Positions 18,164 to 26,028 of a DNA stretch of 64,000 bases are shown piece by piece (positions within the stretch are counted from its first letter, which is position 1; the number at the start of each line of letters is the position of its first letter). Under the pieces are notes generated by a model that did not search any database, was not told the DNA's origin, and worked only from the letters and a program-made list of their open reading frames with translations. Source of the DNA: DATBLE01 sp050258035 (lineage in GTDB: Bacteria; Actinomycetota; Thermoleophilia; Gaiellales; Gaiellaceae); contig JBLMYA010000082.1 of NCBI GenBank assembly GCA_050258035.1, positions 1-64,000 of the forward strand, written 5' to 3'. The translations under genes were made by a program, and so were the position numbers.

Positions 18164-19744
18164 ATGCGAGGATCGACAACGGGCGAGCGAGTGGAAGATC
18201 TTCCGGCGATTCGTGACCGGCTGTCGAGGCTGTCGAGCTCCGCGGCCGCCGACGCCCGTGGAAAGCGGGGCGCGCTGCCGGGCGCGATCAGACGGCTGCA
18301 CGGTGCAGGGACCGTCGCCGGCCCGGCAATCACCGCGCGCTGCGCCCCGGGGGCCGTCTCCGCGGTCCTCGCCTCGTTCGAGCTGGCGACCGCCGGGCAG
18401 ATCCTCGTGGCCCAGGGCGGCGGCGAGTGGGCCTACTTCGGAGAGCTCACCGGAGCCGAGGCCGTGCGCATCGGCCTGGCCGCAGTCGTCGTCGACGGCT
18501 ACGTGCGAGACCTGGAGCGGCTGTCGACCCTCGAGTTGCCCATCTTCGCCCGCGGTTCGACGCCGCAGGGCGGGCGCCCGACGGGGCCGGGCGAGGTCGG
18601 CGTGCCGCTGCGAATCGGCGACGCAGACGTACGAGCCGGAGACTGGATCGTGGCGGACGCCGATGGTGTGGTGGTCATCCCGAAGGAGGACCTCGACGAC
18701 GTGATCAGCCGCGCAGAGGCGATTTCTGCAACCGAAGCAGCATGCTGGGACCGTGTGCTCGGCGGCGCCAGCCTGCTGGATCAGCCGTACCAGGATGGGA
18801 CGATCCTCCGGGAGGCCGTTCGCAGCTGGGGGGACGCGTTGACGTCGCCCGACCGGTCGGCAACCCGTGGGCCACGAAACGCCTCGACGGGGCCCGATGC
18901 GGCCGTTCCCGAGGGAACCGCCCGCATCGGCGCCGAGGAGCTGCTGGCCGGTCTGGCGCTGCCCGCACAGGGACGAATGTTCGACCTCGGCACGGAGCTC
19001 GCCACGGGCATGCCGGTCGGCCCGATCGAGGCATTCGGCGGATTCCGGATCACGCCCTACCGGACACCAAAGTGCATCGCCAGTCCCGACGACGCTCCGG
19101 GCTTCGACTTCTCCATGGAACTGATCCAGGGTTCCCCGCACGTCGGCAGTCACTTCGACGCGCCCGCGCACATCCAGTCGTTCGGCAAGGTGTTCGGGGG
19201 CCACAGGGCGGCCGACGTCTACGACGATTTCGGCTGGCGCGAGAACGGCATCCACACCGTGCCCCCCGTGATCACCCGCGGCGTGCTGCTCGACATCCCG
19301 GCCCTCCTCGAGGTTCCCCGGCTCCCCGACCTGTTCGAGATCACGGTCGACCACGTGCAACAGACGCTGGAACGCGAGCAGGTGGAGGTGCGGCGAGGCG
19401 ATGCCGTGCTCGTCCGTACAGGGAAGATGGCGGACTACCACGGCGACGGCGGCAGCTACTTCTCCGCCGGGCCCGGCATCGGCGTCGAAGCAGCCCTCTG
19501 GCTCTTCGAGCGCGGGATGGCCGTCCTGGGTTCCGATACCTCCGCGACCGAGCCGTTTCCGTTTCCCGATCCGGACAACACCGTGCATCGGGCGATGCTG
19601 GTCGAACGAGGCGTCTTCCTGGTCGAGATCCTCCGCCTCGACGAGCTGGCCGGCGCGAGTGCGTACGAGTTCCTGTTCGTGTGCCTGCCGCTCAAGTTCC
19701 ATGGAGGCACCGGCTCGTGGGTGCGGCCGGTGGCGGTCGTCTAG
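18164..19744 (+). CDS. RraA-like aldolase fused to cyclase-family hydrolase
   Basis: Two enzymes in one 526-residue chain. Residues about 10-195 are an RraA-like (HMG/CHA aldolase) domain with LTGAEAVRIGLAAVVVDGYVRD (the DGxxRD active-site motif at 111-116) and DADGVVVIP (165-172). Such domains cleave or decarboxylate 4-hydroxy-2-oxoacids to pyruvate plus a second product. Residues about 255-526 are a cyclase-family hydrolase with HVGSHFDAPAH (326-336), the full HxxxHxDxPxH metal motif. A low-complexity linker (about 225-250) joins them. The hydrolase might prepare or clear a lactone or amide on the same pathway as the aldolase. It starts the rightward arm opposite the importer, and the lactate-type dehydrogenase follows 11 bases later. 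Confidence 0.88.
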   Translation: MRGSTTGERVEDLPAIRDRLSRLSSSAAADARGKRGALPGAIRRLHGAGTVAGPAITARCAPGAVSAVLASFELATAGQILVAQGGGEWAYFGELTGAEAVRIGLAAVVVDGYVRDLERLSTLELPIFARGSTPQGGRPTGPGEVGVPLRIGDADVRAGDWIVADADGVVVIPKEDLDDVISRAEAISATEAACWDRVLGGASLLDQPYQDGTILREAVRSWGDALTSPDRSATRGPRNASTGPDAAVPEGTARIGAEELLAGLALPAQGRMFDLGTELATGMPVGPIEAFGGFRITPYRTPKCIASPDDAPGFDFSMELIQGSPHVGSHFDAPAHIQSFGKVFGGHRAADVYDDFGWRENGIHTVPPVITRGVLLDIPALLEVPRLPDLFEITVDHVQQTLEREQVEVRRGDAVLVRTGKMADYHGDGGSYFSAGPGIGVEAALWLFERGMAVLGSDTSATEPFPFPDPDNTVHRAMLVERGVFLVEILRLDELAGASAYEFLFVCLPLKFHGGTGSWVRPVAVV

Positions 19745-19755
19745 CGGCGGATACG

Positions 19756-20922
19756 ATGCGGCTCGAGTCCGCACCGGGCGTGGAGGACGTGCGGCTGCTC
19801 GCGAAGAAGCGGCTTCCACGGCTCGCGTTCGACTTCATCGACGGCGGCGCCGAGGGCGAGGTCACGCTCCGCGCGAACCGCGAGGCCTTCGACGGCCTCA
19901 CCTTTCGGCCCCGCTACCTGCAGGACGTCACCGGTCGCGATCAGGAGACGAGCGTTGTCGGAACCCGGCTTTCGCTGCCGGTCATGCTGGCGCCGACCGG
20001 GCTCACCCGCATCGCATCCCGGAACGCCGAGGTCGACGCCGCCCGGGCCGCCGGTCGCGAGGGAACCGTCTACGTGCTGAGTGCGATGGCGAGCACGTCG
20101 ATCGAAGACGTGGCCCGGGCGGCCGAGGGGCCGCTCTGGTTCCAGCTGTACCTCTGGCGCGACCGGTCGGTCGTCGACTCACTCGTCTCGCGCGCGCAGA
20201 AGGCGGGTTACCAGGCACTTGTGGTCACCGTCGACGTGCCGGTCTCGAGCAAGCGGGAGCGGGACTACCGGAACGGCCTCGTGCTGCCTCCCCGGATCCG
20301 TTTCGGAACGGCGCTCGAGGCGGGACGCCATCCGCGCTGGCTCTGGGACCTTCTGACGGGACCGCCGATCACCTTTCGGAACGTCGCGGGCGAGGGCGGC
20401 GGCACCGGCGCCGTCGTGCTCGGGAAGTACGTGAACGAGGAACTCTGCAACCCGGCGCAGGGCCTCGACGACCTCCGCCGACTGCGGGAGACGTGGAAGG
20501 GGCCGCTGCTCGTGAAGGGGACGCTGACGGCCGAGGACGCGGAGGAAGCCGTCGCCTGCGGGGTAGACGGGATCATCGTCTCCAACCACGGCGGCCGGCA
20601 GCTCGACTGCGCGCCTGCGAGCGTGACCGTCCTCCCCGAGGTCGTCGAAGCGGTGCGCGGCCGCGCGGAAGTGCTCCTCGACAGCGGCGTACGCCGAGGG
20701 TCCGACGTCGTGAAGGCGCTGGCGCTCGGCGCGAAGGCGTGCCTGGTCGGCCGGCCGTACCTCTACGGCCTCGCAGTCGGCGGAGAGGCCGGAGCGCGGA
20801 GAGTGATCGAGATCCTCCGCACAGAGATCGACCTCTGCCTGGCCCTGATCGGATCCAACTCGGTGTCCGCGCTGAACGAGTCGGTGTTGCGGGGCGTGGA
20901 CGAATCCCGGGTGGCCGTATAG
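19756..20922 (+). CDS. FMN-dependent alpha-hydroxy-acid dehydrogenase (lactate dehydrogenase type)
   Basis: FMN enzyme of the LldD / mandelate dehydrogenase / glycolate oxidase family, 388 residues. Features are DFIDGGAEGEVTLRAN near the N-terminus, PVMLAPTGL, LWFQLYLWRD, VTVDVPVSSKRERD, LLVKGTLTAEDAEEA (Lys254) and IIVSNHGGRQLD (catalytic His278 and Arg281). It oxidises an L-2-hydroxyacid to the 2-oxoacid. Next to an aldolase domain it most simply oxidises L-lactate from the cleavage product lactaldehyde to pyruvate, an inference from context. The membrane-associated loop is not obvious. ATG at 19756 begins the conserved N-terminus. Confidence 0.92.
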   Translation: MRLESAPGVEDVRLLAKKRLPRLAFDFIDGGAEGEVTLRANREAFDGLTFRPRYLQDVTGRDQETSVVGTRLSLPVMLAPTGLTRIASRNAEVDAARAAGREGTVYVLSAMASTSIEDVARAAEGPLWFQLYLWRDRSVVDSLVSRAQKAGYQALVVTVDVPVSSKRERDYRNGLVLPPRIRFGTALEAGRHPRWLWDLLTGPPITFRNVAGEGGGTGAVVLGKYVNEELCNPAQGLDDLRRLRETWKGPLLVKGTLTAEDAEEAVACGVDGIIVSNHGGRQLDCAPASVTVLPEVVEAVRGRAEVLLDSGVRRGSDVVKALALGAKACLVGRPYLYGLAVGGEAGARRVIEILRTEIDLCLALIGSNSVSALNESVLRGVDESRVAV

Positions 20923-20928
20923 GGATAG

Positions 20929-21074
20929 GTCCTGGTCGTCGGGGCCACCGGAATGGTCGGCCGCGACCTCCGCCGTCCACTCCCGGCGACCACGCATACG
21001 GCGACAGCGACGGCGTGGTCGTCGTGCCGGCCGAGCTCCACGACGAGATCCTCTCCCGGGTCGACGGCCGCTAG
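20929..21074 (+). pseudogene. two gene fragments: SDR/NmrA start and RraA-like end
   Basis: Two scraps of protein-like sequence in different frames follow the lactate-type dehydrogenase. Bases 20929-20982 read VLVVGATGMVGRDLRRPL, the start of an NAD(P)-binding epimerase/NmrA protein, with no start codon. Bases 20985-21074 read GDHAYGDSDGVVVVPAELHD and on to a stop, which matches the C-terminal GDxxxGDxDGVVVVPxE end of an RraA-like aldolase (compare residues 159-173 of the 18164 product). The rest of both genes is gone, so this looks like a deletion scar. It ends by overlapping the stop codon of the SDR gene on the other strand. Confidence 0.5.
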
Positions 21075-21850
21075 AACGTCTTTACGGCCAGGTAGCCGCC
21101 GTCGACGACGACGGAGCCGCCCGTGACGTACCCGGAGGCATCAGAGGCGAGGAAGACGACGACGTCCGCAATCTCGTCGGGCCGGCCGATGCGGCCGAGC
21201 GCGTTCGCAGCGGCGACCTTCCCCAGGAACCGACCGGCTTCCTCGGAACTCATGCCGGTCAGGTCGCGATGGAGCATCGGCGTGTCGATCGTCCCGGGCG
21301 CGATCGCATTCACCCGGATCCCGTGACGGCCGACCTCGGGAGCCAGTGCCCGCGCGGCCGCGACGAGGCCGGCCTTCGCCGCCGCGTACGGCACGCATCC
21401 GGGCAGCGTCACGTACGCCTGAACCGACGAGATGAACACGATGCTTCCTCCGCCGCGGCGCTTCAGCTCCGGGATCGCGAGCTGAGCCGTGAAGAGCGCG
21501 CCTTTGAGGTCAGTGTCGAGGACCAGGTCGATCGTCTCCTCGCTCTGGTGCTCGAACTCCTGGTAGACCGAGACGGCAGCGTTGGCCACCACGACGTCGA
21601 GCCCGCCGAAGCGCTCCCGTGCCACCGCGATCGCTTGCGCGACGTCGCTCCGCACCCGGACGTCCCCACTCGCCGATGCCGCTGCGCCGCCCGCAGACGC
21701 GATCTCGTCGACTGTCGCGTCCGGCCCTGCTGAGGCGAGATCGTTGACGACGACCGACGCACCCGCGGAGGCGAGTGCGATCGCCGCCGAGCGGCCGATC
21801 CCGGAGCCGGCCCCGGTGACGAGGGCAACCTTGCCGTCGAGCACACCCAT
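21071..21850 (-). CDS. SDR-family NAD(P)-dependent dehydrogenase
   Basis: Classical short-chain dehydrogenase of 259 residues. TGAGSGIGRSAA is the coenzyme loop, VVANAAVS the NAG-like motif, SSVQAYVTLPGCVPYAAAK holds the catalytic Ser, Tyr and Lys, and GTIDTPML and YVTGGSVVVDGGY complete the pattern. In this neighbourhood it could be the sugar 1-dehydrogenase (for example of L-rhamnose) or a 2-keto-3-deoxy-sugar-acid dehydrogenase, but the sequence alone does not decide. Convergent with the preceding remnant. Confidence 0.9.
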   Translation of the reverse strand: MGVLDGKVALVTGAGSGIGRSAAIALASAGASVVVNDLASAGPDATVDEIASAGGAAASASGDVRVRSDVAQAIAVARERFGGLDVVVANAAVSVYQEFEHQSEETIDLVLDTDLKGALFTAQLAIPELKRRGGGSIVFISSVQAYVTLPGCVPYAAAKAGLVAAARALAPEVGRHGIRVNAIAPGTIDTPMLHRDLTGMSSEEAGRFLGKVAAANALGRIGRPDEIADVVVFLASDASGYVTGGSVVVDGGYLAVKTF

Positions 21851-22019
21851 TGCGGGACATGACTCTAAGGCAGCTGGAGACTGGGCCGCCTCCCGGCAGT
21901 CGACCAGGAGTCGATCGTCTCATCGGCACGGGGCACGGCATCGGCAGGCCCACCGGGACTCCGCCCGATGGAAAGGCTCATCGCTCTGGGGGTGGGGGTC
22001 GCCCCCGCCGATTCAGAGC

Positions 22020-22025
22020 TAGACT
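22020..22025 (+). promoter_or_regulatory. -10 box of a leaderless promoter
   Basis: TAGACT ends 7 bases before the GTG start at 22033, again leaving no room for a Shine-Dalgarno sequence. Confidence 0.4.
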
Positions 22026-22032
22026 CGGCGGC

Positions 22033-22626
22033 GTGGCGATCGTGAAGAGGTCTCCGTCCCGGCTGCGCGTCCCCGACGAGCAGGACGCCCCGCCCGCCGT
22101 GCAGGCGCTGTTCGACAAGGCGTCGGAGAAGCTCGGCTTCGTTCCGAACGTGCTCCGAGTCTATGCGCTCCGGCCGCGCCATCTCGAGCTGTGGAACGCG
22201 TTCTACGACGACCTGATGCGCGGCGACTCGGGGTTGACGAAAGCGCAGCGCGAGATGATCGCCGTCGTCGTCTCGACGGTGAACCGTTGTCACTACTGCA
22301 TGGTCTCGCATGCGGCGTACCTGCGGAAGCTGACCGGTGACCCGATCCTGGTCGAGCAGCTCCGCACGAGCTACAAGTACGCCGACCTCGAGCCGCGCGA
22401 GCGGGCGATGCTCGACTTCGCCGTCAAGCTCACGGAGTGGTCGGCGCAGTGCACCGAGGATGACGTCGCCGCGCTTCGCGACGCCGGCTGGACCGACGAG
22501 GACGTCATGGACATCGCCGAGGTCACGGGCATGTTCAACTTCACGAACCGGCTCGCGAGCGGCCTCGGCTGGGTACCGAACGACGAGTTCGCAACGCTGG
22601 GTGTCGACGTGGGGTCGTCCACCTAG
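22033..22626 (+). CDS. carboxymuconolactone decarboxylase/AhpD-family peroxidase-related protein
   Basis: Alkylhydroperoxidase-like protein of 197 residues. The redox motif CHYCMVSHAAYL (Cys86, Cys89, His93) is the complete CxxCxxxH of the AhpD-like family, which reduces peroxides with thiol cofactors or, in other branches, acts on lactones. DVMDIAEVTGMFNFTNRLASG is the typical C-terminal stretch. The N-terminal part (LFDKASEKLGFVPNVLRVYALRPRHLELW) fits the uncharacterised peroxidase-related subfamily. GTG start. Fifteen bases upstream of the isochorismatase-like gene, so co-transcribed. Confidence 0.9.
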   Translation: MAIVKRSPSRLRVPDEQDAPPAVQALFDKASEKLGFVPNVLRVYALRPRHLELWNAFYDDLMRGDSGLTKAQREMIAVVVSTVNRCHYCMVSHAAYLRKLTGDPILVEQLRTSYKYADLEPRERAMLDFAVKLTEWSAQCTEDDVAALRDAGWTDEDVMDIAEVTGMFNFTNRLASGLGWVPNDEFATLGVDVGSST

Positions 22627-22641
22627 CAGAGGAGGAAGACG

Positions 22642-23256
22642 ATGGCGACGGCGATCGATACTTCGACGTCGGTCCTGCTGGTGCTGCACTACCAGAACGG
22701 GATCGTGAAGCCCGAGGGCGTGTTCGCGTTCTCCGGCACCGCCGCGCAGGTCGAAAAGCACGACTGCCTGGCGAAGACGGCGGCCGTGCTCGAGGCCACC
22801 CGCGCCGCCGGCATCCCCGTGATCTACGTGAACATCGCGTACCGACCGGGCTTCCCCGAGCTGAAGAAGCCCACCTATCCGCTGATCGAGTCGATCCAGG
22901 AGCGGAACGCGTTCCTCCTCGGCTCCTGGGATGCCGACGTCCCCGAGGAGATCGCCGTGCAGCCGGAGGACATCATCGTCATCAACTTCGACTCCAGTGC
23001 GTTCTCCCACACTGACCTCGACGGGATCCTCCGCGCGAAGGGCGTCAGAACGGTCTTCATCGCGGGGATCGCGACGAACTGGGTCGTGGAGTCGACGACG
23101 CGCTACGGCGCCGAGCTCGGCTACGACATCACGGTGCTCGAGGACTGCTGTCAGGGCTTCACCGACGAGATGCACGACTTCGCGTTCGAGAACACGCTCC
23201 CGTACTACGCGACGATCTCGAGCTCGGCCGACTACATCGAATCGCTCGGCGGCTGA
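22642..23256 (+). CDS. isochorismatase-fold cysteine-hydrolase homologue lacking the catalytic residues
   Basis: Isochorismatase-like fold of 204 residues, with GAGGAAGA upstream of the ATG. The fold is clear: VLLVLHYQNGI, GIPVIYVNIAYRPGFPELK, VINFDSSAFSHTDLDGILRAKG, VFIAGIATNWVVESTTR and YDITVLEDCCQGFTDEMHDFA. Yet each position of the usual Asp-Lys-Cys triad differs: His16 where Asp is expected, Asn115 for Lys and Val148 for the nucleophilic Cys. It is either a pseudoenzyme or a member of a subgroup with different chemistry. Paired with the AhpD-like gene. Confidence 0.82.
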   Translation: MATAIDTSTSVLLVLHYQNGIVKPEGVFAFSGTAAQVEKHDCLAKTAAVLEATRAAGIPVIYVNIAYRPGFPELKKPTYPLIESIQERNAFLLGSWDADVPEEIAVQPEDIIVINFDSSAFSHTDLDGILRAKGVRTVFIAGIATNWVVESTTRYGAELGYDITVLEDCCQGFTDEMHDFAFENTLPYYATISSSADYIESLGG

Positions 23257-23504
23257 TCCCCGCCGGCCGGTCGTCGACCGGGGCGGCGCGTAGCTCAGCG
23301 GCACCAGGGACTGGCCACCGGGACTCCAGCTGTCGGAGAGCTCGTCGCGCCGGGGGCGGGTGCCGGTAGGGCTCCGTCGAACGAATCGCGCTCCGGCCGA
23401 ACCTCGGCCGTCTTGCTTGCGCATTCGCGGGACGTCGCGGTGCCTCGAGTGTTCGTAAGATCGTGGCTGGTCGTTGCCTGGGTCATGGATGAAGGGAGGG
23501 CGAT

Positions 23505-24323
23505 GTGGTTGAGCAACCGCACCTGGACTTTGCTGCCGTAACGCAGTTACAACAGCAGGTCTGGTCGAAGGGTGATTTCGCGCATGTGGCGCCGGTCGTC
23601 CAGTTTGTGGCCGAGCGGCTCGTCGACGCCGTCGATGTGCTCCCGGACGAGCGTGTCCTCGACGTCGCCTGCGGCAGCGGTAACACGGCGCTCGCGGCGG
23701 CACGCTGTTTCGCCCGTGTGACCGGGCTCGACTTCGTTCCCGCCCTGCTCGAGCATGGGCGTGCTCGGGCGGCAGCCGAACTGCTCGAGGCCGAGTTCGT
23801 CCAGGGTGACGCCCAGGACCTGCCGTTCGCGGATGGGTCGTTCGATGTCGTGCTGTCGACCTTCGGCGCGATGTTCGCCCCTGACCAGGAGCGGACGGCG
23901 GCAGAGCTCCTACGCGTGACGCGGCCGGGCGGCCGCATCGGGATGGCGAACTGGGTTCCCGGCGACTTCGTCGACGAGATCTTCAGGACGACGACCAGGC
24001 ACATTCCGCCGCCTCCGGGACTCACGCCGCCTGTCGCCTGGGGGACGGAGGAACGTCTGCGCGAGCTGTTCGGCGATGAGATCTCGGAGCTGCGCATCAC
24101 CCGGCAGGTCAGCACGCAGCGGTTCCGCTCGATCGACCATTTCCTCGAGTTCTTCCGCCGCTGGTTCGGCCCGACGATCGCCGCGTTCGAGCAGGTCGGC
24201 CCAAAGGGCGAAGAGGCGCTCGCGGCCGACCTGAAAGCGGTCGCCGCGAAGTACAACCGCGCAGGCGATCGCGCCGCAGCAATCGCGGCAGAGTACGCGC
24301 AGGTGATCGCGATCCGCGCCTGA
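23505..24323 (+). CDS. class I SAM-dependent methyltransferase
   Basis: Methyltransferase of 272 residues. The UbiE/Methyltransf_11-type core has VLDVACGSGNTALAAAR (motif I, SAM binding), GDAQDLPFADGSFDVVLSTFG (motif II region) and LLRVTRPGGRIGMANW. The C-terminal 100 residues are a helical substrate cap. GTG at 23505 with GGGAGGG before it. The substrate cannot be told from the sequence: similar proteins methylate small hydrophobic molecules. It stands alone, with the tRNA-like stretch upstream and a hairpin downstream. Confidence 0.88.
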   Translation: MVEQPHLDFAAVTQLQQQVWSKGDFAHVAPVVQFVAERLVDAVDVLPDERVLDVACGSGNTALAAARCFARVTGLDFVPALLEHGRARAAAELLEAEFVQGDAQDLPFADGSFDVVLSTFGAMFAPDQERTAAELLRVTRPGGRIGMANWVPGDFVDEIFRTTTRHIPPPPGLTPPVAWGTEERLRELFGDEISELRITRQVSTQRFRSIDHFLEFFRRWFGPTIAAFEQVGPKGEEALAADLKAVAAKYNRAGDRAAAIAAEYAQVIAIRA

Positions 24324-24457
24324 CCGCGCCACTATTCCGGGAACCCCGGTTGCAGGACGGGCTCATCGTCGGCGCTCACCACACAGTTCAGGAATGACGC
24401 CCGAGCGAGTTTCTCGAGCGCGTTCAGACGGCCGGCCGCATGGACGGCAACTGTGAG

Positions 24458-24477
24458 CCCGCGCGGTGGCGCGCGGG
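24458..24477 (+). terminator. GC-rich 8-bp hairpin upstream of the TenA pair
   Basis: CCCGCGCG and CGCGCGGG form a perfect 8-bp stem with a GTGG loop, followed by CGTTTCGGTTT. It lies 134 bp after the methyltransferase stop and 26 bp before the TenA-like start. It may be an intrinsic terminator with a weak T-rich tail or a leader element of the tenA operon. Confidence 0.4.
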
Positions 24478-24503
24478 CGTTTCGGTTTGGGGAGAATCGT
24501 GCC

Positions 24504-25178
24504 GTGGCGACAGACCTCCATACGCTCACCGAAGGATTGAGGCGCGAGCTCGCCCCGGTTGAATCGGCGATTCGCTCACACCTATTCCTCGACCGGCTGG
24601 AGTCGGGGGCGTTGCCCGAGGAGCGGCTGCGCGCTTTTGCCTGCGAGCAGAACCGGATACTGCGAAGCGACCGGCAGAGCTTCGCGCATCTTGCGACGCG
24701 CTATCCGGAGGATCCGAGTCGCGCGTTCTTTCTCGCGATGGAGGCCGGGGAGGGCGAAGCGCTCGCGCGACTAGATCGGTTTGCCGTGACGCTCGGTCTG
24801 AGCGCTCAGGACCTGCGAGCCTACGAGCCACAGCCGGGCTGTCAGGCGTATCCGGCCTTTGTTGCCTGGCTTGCACTGAACGGCAGCCGCCTCGATGTTT
24901 CGCTCAGCTTCCTGGTCAACCTCGATGCCTGGGGCGCCAACTGCGGCCGCATGCAACGGGCGCTCGTCGACGTCTACCGTTTGCCCGAGCATGCGCTCGG
25001 CTTCTTTGGCTTCTTTGCAGGCCCGCCATCTCGTTTTCGCGGCGAGATCGCTGCGGTTGCCTCCGCCGGCATTGAGGCGGGAGACTCGGCCGTCGCCGCG
25101 CGGACGGCGGCGCGTCACCTCCAGGCGTATGAACTTGCGTTCTGGGATGCACTCGCCAGCGGCTCATGGATCGTCTGA
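24504..25178 (+). CDS. TenA-family (heme oxygenase-like fold) protein, atypical
   Basis: All-helical TenA/PqqC-like protein of 224 residues, with GGGGAGAA before the GTG. Matching segments are LDRLESGALPEERLRAFACEQNRIL, AFFLAMEAGEGEALARLD and the family ending LQAYELAFWDAL. The loop that should read LPCxWxYxE, with the catalytic Cys, is LDAWGANCGRMQR here, so it probably does not carry out the standard aminopyrimidine hydrolysis. Its last 13 bases overlap the start of the true TenA. The pair may form a heteromer, or this copy may act on another thiamine breakdown product. Confidence 0.78.
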   Translation: MATDLHTLTEGLRRELAPVESAIRSHLFLDRLESGALPEERLRAFACEQNRILRSDRQSFAHLATRYPEDPSRAFFLAMEAGEGEALARLDRFAVTLGLSAQDLRAYEPQPGCQAYPAFVAWLALNGSRLDVSLSFLVNLDAWGANCGRMQRALVDVYRLPEHALGFFGFFAGPPSRFRGEIAAVASAGIEAGDSAVAARTAARHLQAYELAFWDALASGSWIV

Positions 25179-25828
25179 GCGACCGGCTGCGTGAAGCTGC
25201 ACAGCCGCTGTGGGAGGCGCAGCTCGAGCACCCCTTTGTCCGTGGAATCGCCGACGGTTCCCTCGACCGTGAGCGCTTTCGCCACTACTTGCGGCAGGAC
25301 TATCTCTTCCTCCTCGAGTATGCGCGCATGCTCGCGCTTGCCTCCGCGCGAGCCCCGAGCCTCGAGCTCATGGAACGCTTCGCCGAGCTCGCGCATGCGA
25401 CGCTGACCACGGAGATGGGACTCCACCGCAGTTACGCGGCGGAGTGGAGCATCGGAAGCGACGAACTCGAGCGCGAGCCGATGGGTGCGACCGCGCGTGG
25501 CTACACCGACTTCTTGGTGCGAACGGCAACTGCGAACGACTACGCGGAGCTGCTCGCAGCTCTTCTGCCTTGCATGTGGGGCTACAGCGAACTCGGCCGT
25601 GCGTTGGCGTCGCACAATCACGGCGGCCACCCCTACCACGTCTGGATCGAGATGTACGCGAGCGACGATTTCGCCGACCAGGCGCGCTGGTGCCGAGAAG
25701 CGCTCGACACAGTCGGGGCAGCGATCGAAGAGAGGCGCCTTCGCGAAGCGTTTCTAGTCAGCAGCCGCTATGAGCTCGCCTTTTGGGAGATGGCCTGGCA
25801 GCTCGAGCCACCGTTCCTCAGCAGCTGA
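25166..25828 (+). CDS. tenA: thiaminase II / aminopyrimidine aminohydrolase TenA
   Basis: Thiamine salvage enzyme that hydrolyses aminomethyl- or formylaminopyrimidine (and slowly thiamine). Expected motifs are present: FRHYLRQDYLFLLEYARM (substrate Asp and Tyr), ALLPCMWGYSELG (catalytic Cys) and SSRYELAFWEMAW (Glu). 220 residues, normal length. The gene overlaps the upstream TenA-like gene by 13 bases, indicating translational coupling. No TPP riboswitch is recognised ahead of the pair. Confidence 0.92.
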   Translation: MDRLSDRLREAAQPLWEAQLEHPFVRGIADGSLDRERFRHYLRQDYLFLLEYARMLALASARAPSLELMERFAELAHATLTTEMGLHRSYAAEWSIGSDELEREPMGATARGYTDFLVRTATANDYAELLAALLPCMWGYSELGRALASHNHGGHPYHVWIEMYASDDFADQARWCREALDTVGAAIEERRLREAFLVSSRYELAFWEMAWQLEPPFLSS

Positions 25829-26028
25829 CACCCGCGCACCAGGCACGCTCGGCAAGACCGACGCGCCACGCCGAATCGGCTGACCGACCATCCTTATCCG
25901 CACCACGAGGAGCGTCGAGCGCTTCCGGCCGCAGCCTGCTCGGAGTGACTCCTGATCCCATGGCGCCGCGTCGAAGCCCGCAACCTACTGGCGGGGAAGG
26001 CGGCGGCCCGCGATGGCCCAACCTCTGA

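Noticed and set aside
18427..19755. long upstream extension of the alpha-hydroxy-acid dehydrogenase frame
   Set aside because: The conserved N-terminus begins at ATG 19756. The earlier part is arginine-rich shadow sequence of the 18164 fusion gene.
23284..23353. tRNA-like stretch starting GCGTAGCTCAGCGG with CGGCGCG pairing to CGCGCCG 70 bases apart
   Set aside because: The acceptor-like ends match perfectly and the D-loop start looks right, but no proper D stem, anticodon stem or T arm (no GGTTCGA-type loop) can be drawn. It may be a decayed tRNA or chance. A tRNA-specific covariance scan would decide.
24324..24503. possible TPP riboswitch before the TenA genes
   Set aside because: The conserved CTGAGA and ACCTGATC elements are absent. 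Only the hairpin at 24458-24477 is supported.
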